64,000 bases of DNA, from the NCBI RefSeq assembly GCF_900101475.1, contig NZ_FMZV01000005.1:62001-126000 (forward strand). The letters are read 5' to 3'. The position numbers were made by a program, and so were the translations under genes. This document shows positions 60,718 to 64,000 of the stretch, in pieces. The notes under the pieces were generated by a model. The model made no database searches. It had not been told where the DNA came from and saw nothing but the letters and a program-made list of their open reading frames with translations. The first letter of the stretch is position 1. Every line of letters begins with the position of its first letter. The stretch comes from Ruegeria marina. Lineage in GTDB: Bacteria > Pseudomonadota > Alphaproteobacteria > Rhodobacterales > Rhodobacteraceae.

Positions 60718-62067
60718 TCAGTCCGGCATGTTTTCGGCAAGCCAGCGCTCCAGCCAGTGGATGTTGTAGTTGCCGTCATGGATATCCGGTTCTTTCAACA
60801 GCGCGTGGAACAGCGGCACTGTCGTGTCGATACCATCGACGATCAGTTCCCCAAGGGCCCGCTGAAGCCGCGCCAGCGCCTCGGCCCGGTCGCGCCCATG
60901 AACGATCAGCTTGGCGATCAGGCTGTCGTAGTAGGGCGGGATCGAATATCCGGTATAAAGTGCCGAATCCATCCGCACGCCCAGGCCGCCGGGCGTGTGA
61001 TAGGCGGTGATCCTACCGGGGCAGGGTGAGAACTTAGGCAGCTTTTCTGCGTTGATCCGGACCTCGATCGCGTGTCCGTTGATCTGCAGGTCATCCTGGG
61101 TGAACGACATCGGCAGTCCCGCTGCAACCCGGATCTGTTCGCGGACCAGGTCGATGCCGAAAATACCTTCGGTCACGGGGTGTTCCACCTGAAGGCGCGT
61201 GTTCATCTCGATGAAGTAGAACTCGCCGTTCTCGTAGAGGAATTCGATGGTGCCCGCGCCGATATAGTTGATCTTGGCCACCGCGTCGGCGCAGATCTTG
61301 CCGATCCGGGCGCGCTCCTCGGGTGTGATGCAGGGGCCGGGGGCCTCTTCGAACACCTTCTGGTGGCGGCGTTGCAGCGAGCAGTCGCGTTCGCCCAGAT
61401 GCACGGCATAGCCCTTGCCGTCTCCAAAGACCTGGATCTCGATATGGCGGGGTGTGGTGAGGTATTTCTCGATATAGACCTCATCATTTCCGAAGGCGGC
61501 CTTGGCCTCGGCCCGCGCGGTGGTAAAGGCGCGCTCCATCTCCTTGGCGTCGCGTGCTACCTTCATGCCGCGACCGCCGCCGCCGGCGGTGGCCTTGATG
61601 ATCACGGGATAGCCGATCTCTTCGCCGACCCGTTTGGCAGCAGCCAGATCGGGCACCCCGCCGTCCGATCCCGGAACAACCGGAATGCCAAGCTCCTTGG
61701 CGGTCTCCTTGGCGGTGATCTTGTCGCCCATGATGCGGATATGTTCCGCCGAGGGGCCGATGAAGGTGATGCCGTGGTCTTCGACGATCTGCACGAAACC
61801 GGCGTTTTCGGACAGGAAACCATAGCCGGGGTGAATCGCCTGCGCGCCGGTGATCTCGCAGGCCGAGATGATCGCGGGAACCGAAAGGTAGCTCTGCGGG
61901 CTTGGCGCCGGGCCGATGCAGACCGATTCGTCGGCCATGCGCACATGCATGGCGTCGCTGTCGGCGGTCGAATGCACGGCGACCGTGGCGATCCCCATCT
62001 CACGCGCGGCGCGGATCACACGCAGGGCGATCTCGCCTCGGTTCGCAATCAGGATCTTGTCGAACAT
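60718..62067 (-). CDS. accC: Acetyl-CoA carboxylase biotin carboxylase subunit
   Basis: ATP-grasp enzyme that carboxylates biotin on AccB, the first step of fatty acid synthesis. It is 449 residues. N-terminal [20 protein letters not shown], glycine-rich GGGGRGMK near 163, EAPGP near 235, [13 protein letters not shown] near 290 and [20 protein letters not shown] near 383 are all present. Start 62067 was chosen. It begins 10 bp after accB ends, an operon. Confidence 0.97.
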   Translation of the reverse strand: MFDKILIANRGEIALRVIRAAREMGIATVAVHSTADSDAMHVRMADESVCIGPAPSPQSYLSVPAIISACEITGAQAIHPGYGFLSENAGFVQIVEDHGITFIGPSAEHIRIMGDKITAKETAKELGIPVVPGSDGGVPDLAAAKRVGEEIGYPVIIKATAGGGGRGMKVARDAKEMERAFTTARAEAKAAFGNDEVYIEKYLTTPRHIEIQVFGDGKGYAVHLGERDCSLQRRHQKVFEEAPGPCITPEERARIGKICADAVAKINYIGAGTIEFLYENGEFYFIEMNTRLQVEHPVTEGIFGIDLVREQIRVAAGLPMSFTQDDLQINGHAIEVRINAEKLPKFSPCPGRITAYHTPGGLGVRMDSALYTGYSIPPYYDSLIAKLIVHGRDRAEALARLQRALGELIVDGIDTTVPLFHALLKEPDIHDGNYNIHWLERWLAENMPD

Positions 62068-62077
62068 GGATCGGCCC

Positions 62078-62575
62078 TTATTCGATGATGACCAGCGGTG
62101 TGCCAAATTCCACGGCGTCGCCGTCACCCACCAGGATGCGCTTGACGGTTCCTGCGCGCGGAGCGTGAATATGGTTCATGGTCTTCATCGCCTCGACGAT
62201 CAGCAAGGTGTCGCCTTCGGAGACGCTCGCGCCGACGGAAACGAAGGGGGCAGCACCGGGTTCGGCCTGCAGATAGATGGTGCCGACCATGGGCGAGGTC
62301 ACGGCGCCGGGATGGGCGGCCGGGTCTTCGATTGCAGCGGGGGCGGCGCTGGGGGCGGTCGGCGCGGCTGCTGTCGCGACGGGCGCCGCGGCTGGGACTG
62401 CAACCTGTACAGGAGCGGCGGCCAGCGCCGGTGACACGCGGCTGACCCGCACGTTCAGGCTGTCATCCTCGCCATATTCGCGCTTTACCTGCAATTCGGT
62501 CAGGTCGTTTTCCCGCAGCAACTCGGCCAGTGCCTTGATGAATGCCACGTCCGCTTCGTGTCTGGTGTCTGTCAT
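62078..62575 (-). CDS. accB: Acetyl-CoA carboxylase biotin carboxyl carrier protein
   Basis: Biotin carrier of 165 residues. The biotin-lysine is Lys131 in EAMKTMN; an Ala/Pro-rich hinge (about 50-85) separates the helical N terminus from the C-terminal biotinyl domain, as usual. Transcribed with accC, 10 bp downstream. Confidence 0.97.
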   Translation of the reverse strand: MTDTRHEADVAFIKALAELLRENDLTELQVKREYGEDDSLNVRVSRVSPALAAAPVQVAVPAAAPVATAAAPTAPSAAPAAIEDPAAHPGAVTSPMVGTIYLQAEPGAAPFVSVGASVSEGDTLLIVEAMKTMNHIHAPRAGTVKRILVGDGDAVEFGTPLVIIE

Positions 62576-62723
62576 GAGTGTCCTCGACGGTTCCCCTTGG
62601 CCCGTTATTGACTGCCGGGCTCGTGAATTACGCGGCGTTATAGGCCATGCGCCAGCCCATGAAAAGCGCCGTATCGCCTGCGAAGATGGGGACGATGCCG
62701 GGAAATTGCGAGCCTGAATGCGA

Positions 62724-63260
62724 TCAGAGCGGCATGCCGGACAGTTTTGCCACCAGTTCCGGCAGCTTGCGGGCGCCGAACTTTTCCAACAACCGGGCCC
62801 TGTGTGCCTCGATCGTGCGATAGCTGAGTCCCAGCTCGGCGCCGACTTCCTTGGCCGAAAGACCCCGGCAGGTCAGCAGCGCCACGTCACGTTCGCGCGG
62901 CGTCAGTTCGACCACACGGCGCTCTTCCGAGATATCGGCGAAACTCCATATCCCGTGGCGGAAGGGATCGTCCGGTGTCAGCGACTTGCCGCGTGCCCGG
63001 CACCAGAACAGGTCGCCGTTGCGCCGCCGCATGATCCGTTCGTCGGTGTAATACCCAGTCTCCAGCATCACCTGCAGGCCGCGTTTGCCGATGCGCTCGA
63101 AATCCTCGTGGCTGGGATAGAGGCTCAAGAGCGGCATGTCGCGATATTCGGCTTCGTTCCCCCCGAACATCGAGGCGAAATGCAGGTTGCACCGTCGGAT
63201 GACACGGTTTTCCAGTTCCACAAGCCCGATGGGCGCATATTCGAAGGCCGGATCGCTCAT
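62724..63260 (-). CDS. PAS domain LuxR-type transcriptional regulator
   Basis: A 178-residue protein: N-terminal PAS-like domain (about 1-110; YAPIGLVELENRVIRRCN and MRRRNGDLFWCRARGK) and C-terminal LuxR HTH (LTPRERDVALLTCRGLSAKEVGAELGLS, then TIEAHRARLLEKF). It has no REC domain, so it is probably a small-molecule or redox sensor. Start MSDPAFEY at 63260. It is divergent from the thiolase gene (90-bp gap), so it may control it. Confidence 0.85.
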   Translation of the reverse strand: MSDPAFEYAPIGLVELENRVIRRCNLHFASMFGGNEAEYRDMPLLSLYPSHEDFERIGKRGLQVMLETGYYTDERIMRRRNGDLFWCRARGKSLTPDDPFRHGIWSFADISEERRVVELTPRERDVALLTCRGLSAKEVGAELGLSYRTIEAHRARLLEKFGARKLPELVAKLSGMPL

Positions 63261-63350
63261 ATCCGTATGGTGGCGGGTATTTTTACGGAATTGAAGCAAA
63301 AGCTTTGCCTTGGCAGGATTTGGCGCAAATCTTTTCGGGGGAGAGAATCC

Positions 63351-64000
63351 ATGGTTTGCATCGCCGGTTGGGGGCATACGAAATTCGGCAAGCTGACCGA
63401 CATGTCGCTTGAGGACATGATCGTCGCGGCAGGGCGCGAGGCCCTGACCGACGCAGGGATCGGGGCCGAGGCGGTCGACGGCATATGGGTGGGGCATTTC
63501 AACGGCGGTCTGGTGCCCGACGGCTTTCCGGCATCGCTTGCAATGAGCATCGATCCGGCCCTGCGTTTCAAACCTGCGACTCGGCTGGAAAACGCCTGCG
63601 CCTCGGGGTCGGCTGCGGTATTCGCCGCGCGTCAGGCGATCCTGTCGGGCGAGGCGCGGGTGGCGCTGGTGATCGGGGTGGAAAAGATGACCCATCTGCC
63701 CACAGCCGAGGTTGCCGAAGCCCTTGGCCATGCCGCCTATCAGGCAGAAGAGGCGGGCCTTTCCTTTCCGGGGGTCTTTGCACTGTTCGCGCAGGCCTAT
63801 TTCGACCGGTACGGCGACCAGAGCCAGGCATTGGCAAAGATTGCCGCAAAGAACCATGGCAATTCGGTCAACAACCCGCTGGCGCAGCTTCAGAAACCGT
63901 TTGACGAGGCCTTCTGTGCCCAGGTGTCCGAGCGTAATCCCATCATCGCCGCGCCGCTGAAAAAGACCGACTGTTCGCTGGTCTCGGATGGTGCCGCGGC
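63351..64000 (+). CDS. Thiolase/acetyl-CoA acetyltransferase (partial, runs off right edge)
   Basis: A thiolase-fold protein, first 216 residues present, no stop before the edge. ENACASGSAA near residue 81 carries the acyl-accepting Cys83. The start MVCIAGWGHTKFG resembles acetyl-CoA acetyltransferase/SCP2-type thiolases rather than FadA. GMED-like loops are not seen. ATG 63351 follows GGGGGAGAGAATCC. It probably acts on branched-chain or acyl-CoA beta-oxidation; exact substrate unknown. Confidence 0.85.
   Translation, partial: MVCIAGWGHTKFGKLTDMSLEDMIVAAGREALTDAGIGAEAVDGIWVGHFNGGLVPDGFPASLAMSIDPALRFKPATRLENACASGSAAVFAARQAILSGEARVALVIGVEKMTHLPTAEVAEALGHAAYQAEEAGLSFPGVFALFAQAYFDRYGDQSQALAKIAAKNHGNSVNNPLAQLQKPFDEAFCAQVSERNPIIAAPLKKTDCSLVSDGAA

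Overview
The window looks like a chromosomal piece of a marine Rhodobacteraceae (roseobacter-type) alphaproteobacterium, quite possibly Ruegeria/Silicibacter. The grounds are high GC with strong GC3 bias, GcrA, NDUFA12, the Zur/znu arrangement, a complete sox thiosulfate-oxidation cluster, and intergenic hairpin repeats. The genus is inferred from gene content and order; no search was run.

Layout. (1) 1-5.1 kb: tail of an unidentified gene, then a minus-strand capsule/Kdo operon (kpsT-like ATPase, kpsE-like protein with a long N-terminal extension, kdsA, phosphohexomutase) that has no permease gene. (2) 5.3-12.4 kb: UDG-like protein, SseB-family protein, YghU-type glutathione transferase, YHS protein, gcrA, a lone ABC-2 permease, MFS and EamA transporters. 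(3) 12.7-17.2 kb: arginine genes argD, argF and argC, with a candidate Arg-codon leader peptide in front of argD, then a ketopantoate reductase. (4) 17.2-24.7 kb: Pit phosphate transporter with a PhoB-box-like array, Nudix hydrolase, gnd, aqpZ, GMC oxidoreductase, LysR regulator, small ORF. (5) 24.7-35.2 kb: hrpB, meaB, rpmB, copper chaperone pair, ornithine cyclodeaminase/sirtuin pair, LMW phosphatase, and a LysR gene divergent from an atypical HisD-family dehydrogenase. (6) 35.5-39.8 kb: lepA, then an accessory patch with a low-GC orphan gene, palindromic repeats, an orphan Phd-type antitoxin, a candidate small RNA and an entericidin-like lipoprotein. (7) 39.8-42.9 kb: znuB-znuC-zur divergent from znuA, with Zur-box palindromes between. 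(8) 42.9-54.9 kb: soxT-like gene, soxR and soxS on the minus strand; soxVW, soxXYZA and soxBCDEF on the plus strand. ATTC-N8-GAAT sites sit at the soxX and soxB promoters and a degenerate one between soxS and soxV. (9) 54.9-64 kb: GlxA-type regulator, clpP, clpX, RidA, NDUFA12, MlaD, DUF2155, aat, accC/accB, a PAS-LuxR regulator and the start of a thiolase.

How it fits together. SoxXA, YZ, B and CD form the periplasmic thiosulfate-oxidising system; SoxV/W/S carry reductant across the membrane, SoxEF is the flavocytochrome module, and SoxR with two conserved cysteines probably represses until a persulfide signal appears. ZnuABC/Zur is a self-contained zinc-uptake regulon. The most notable new observations are the putative arginine leader peptide, the shared sox operators, the three-repeat PhoB-like array at pit, a family of TTTC/GAAA hairpins at gene ends, and the divergent HisD-like dehydrogenase. 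No tRNA, rRNA, insertion sequence, prophage or CRISPR array was recognised.
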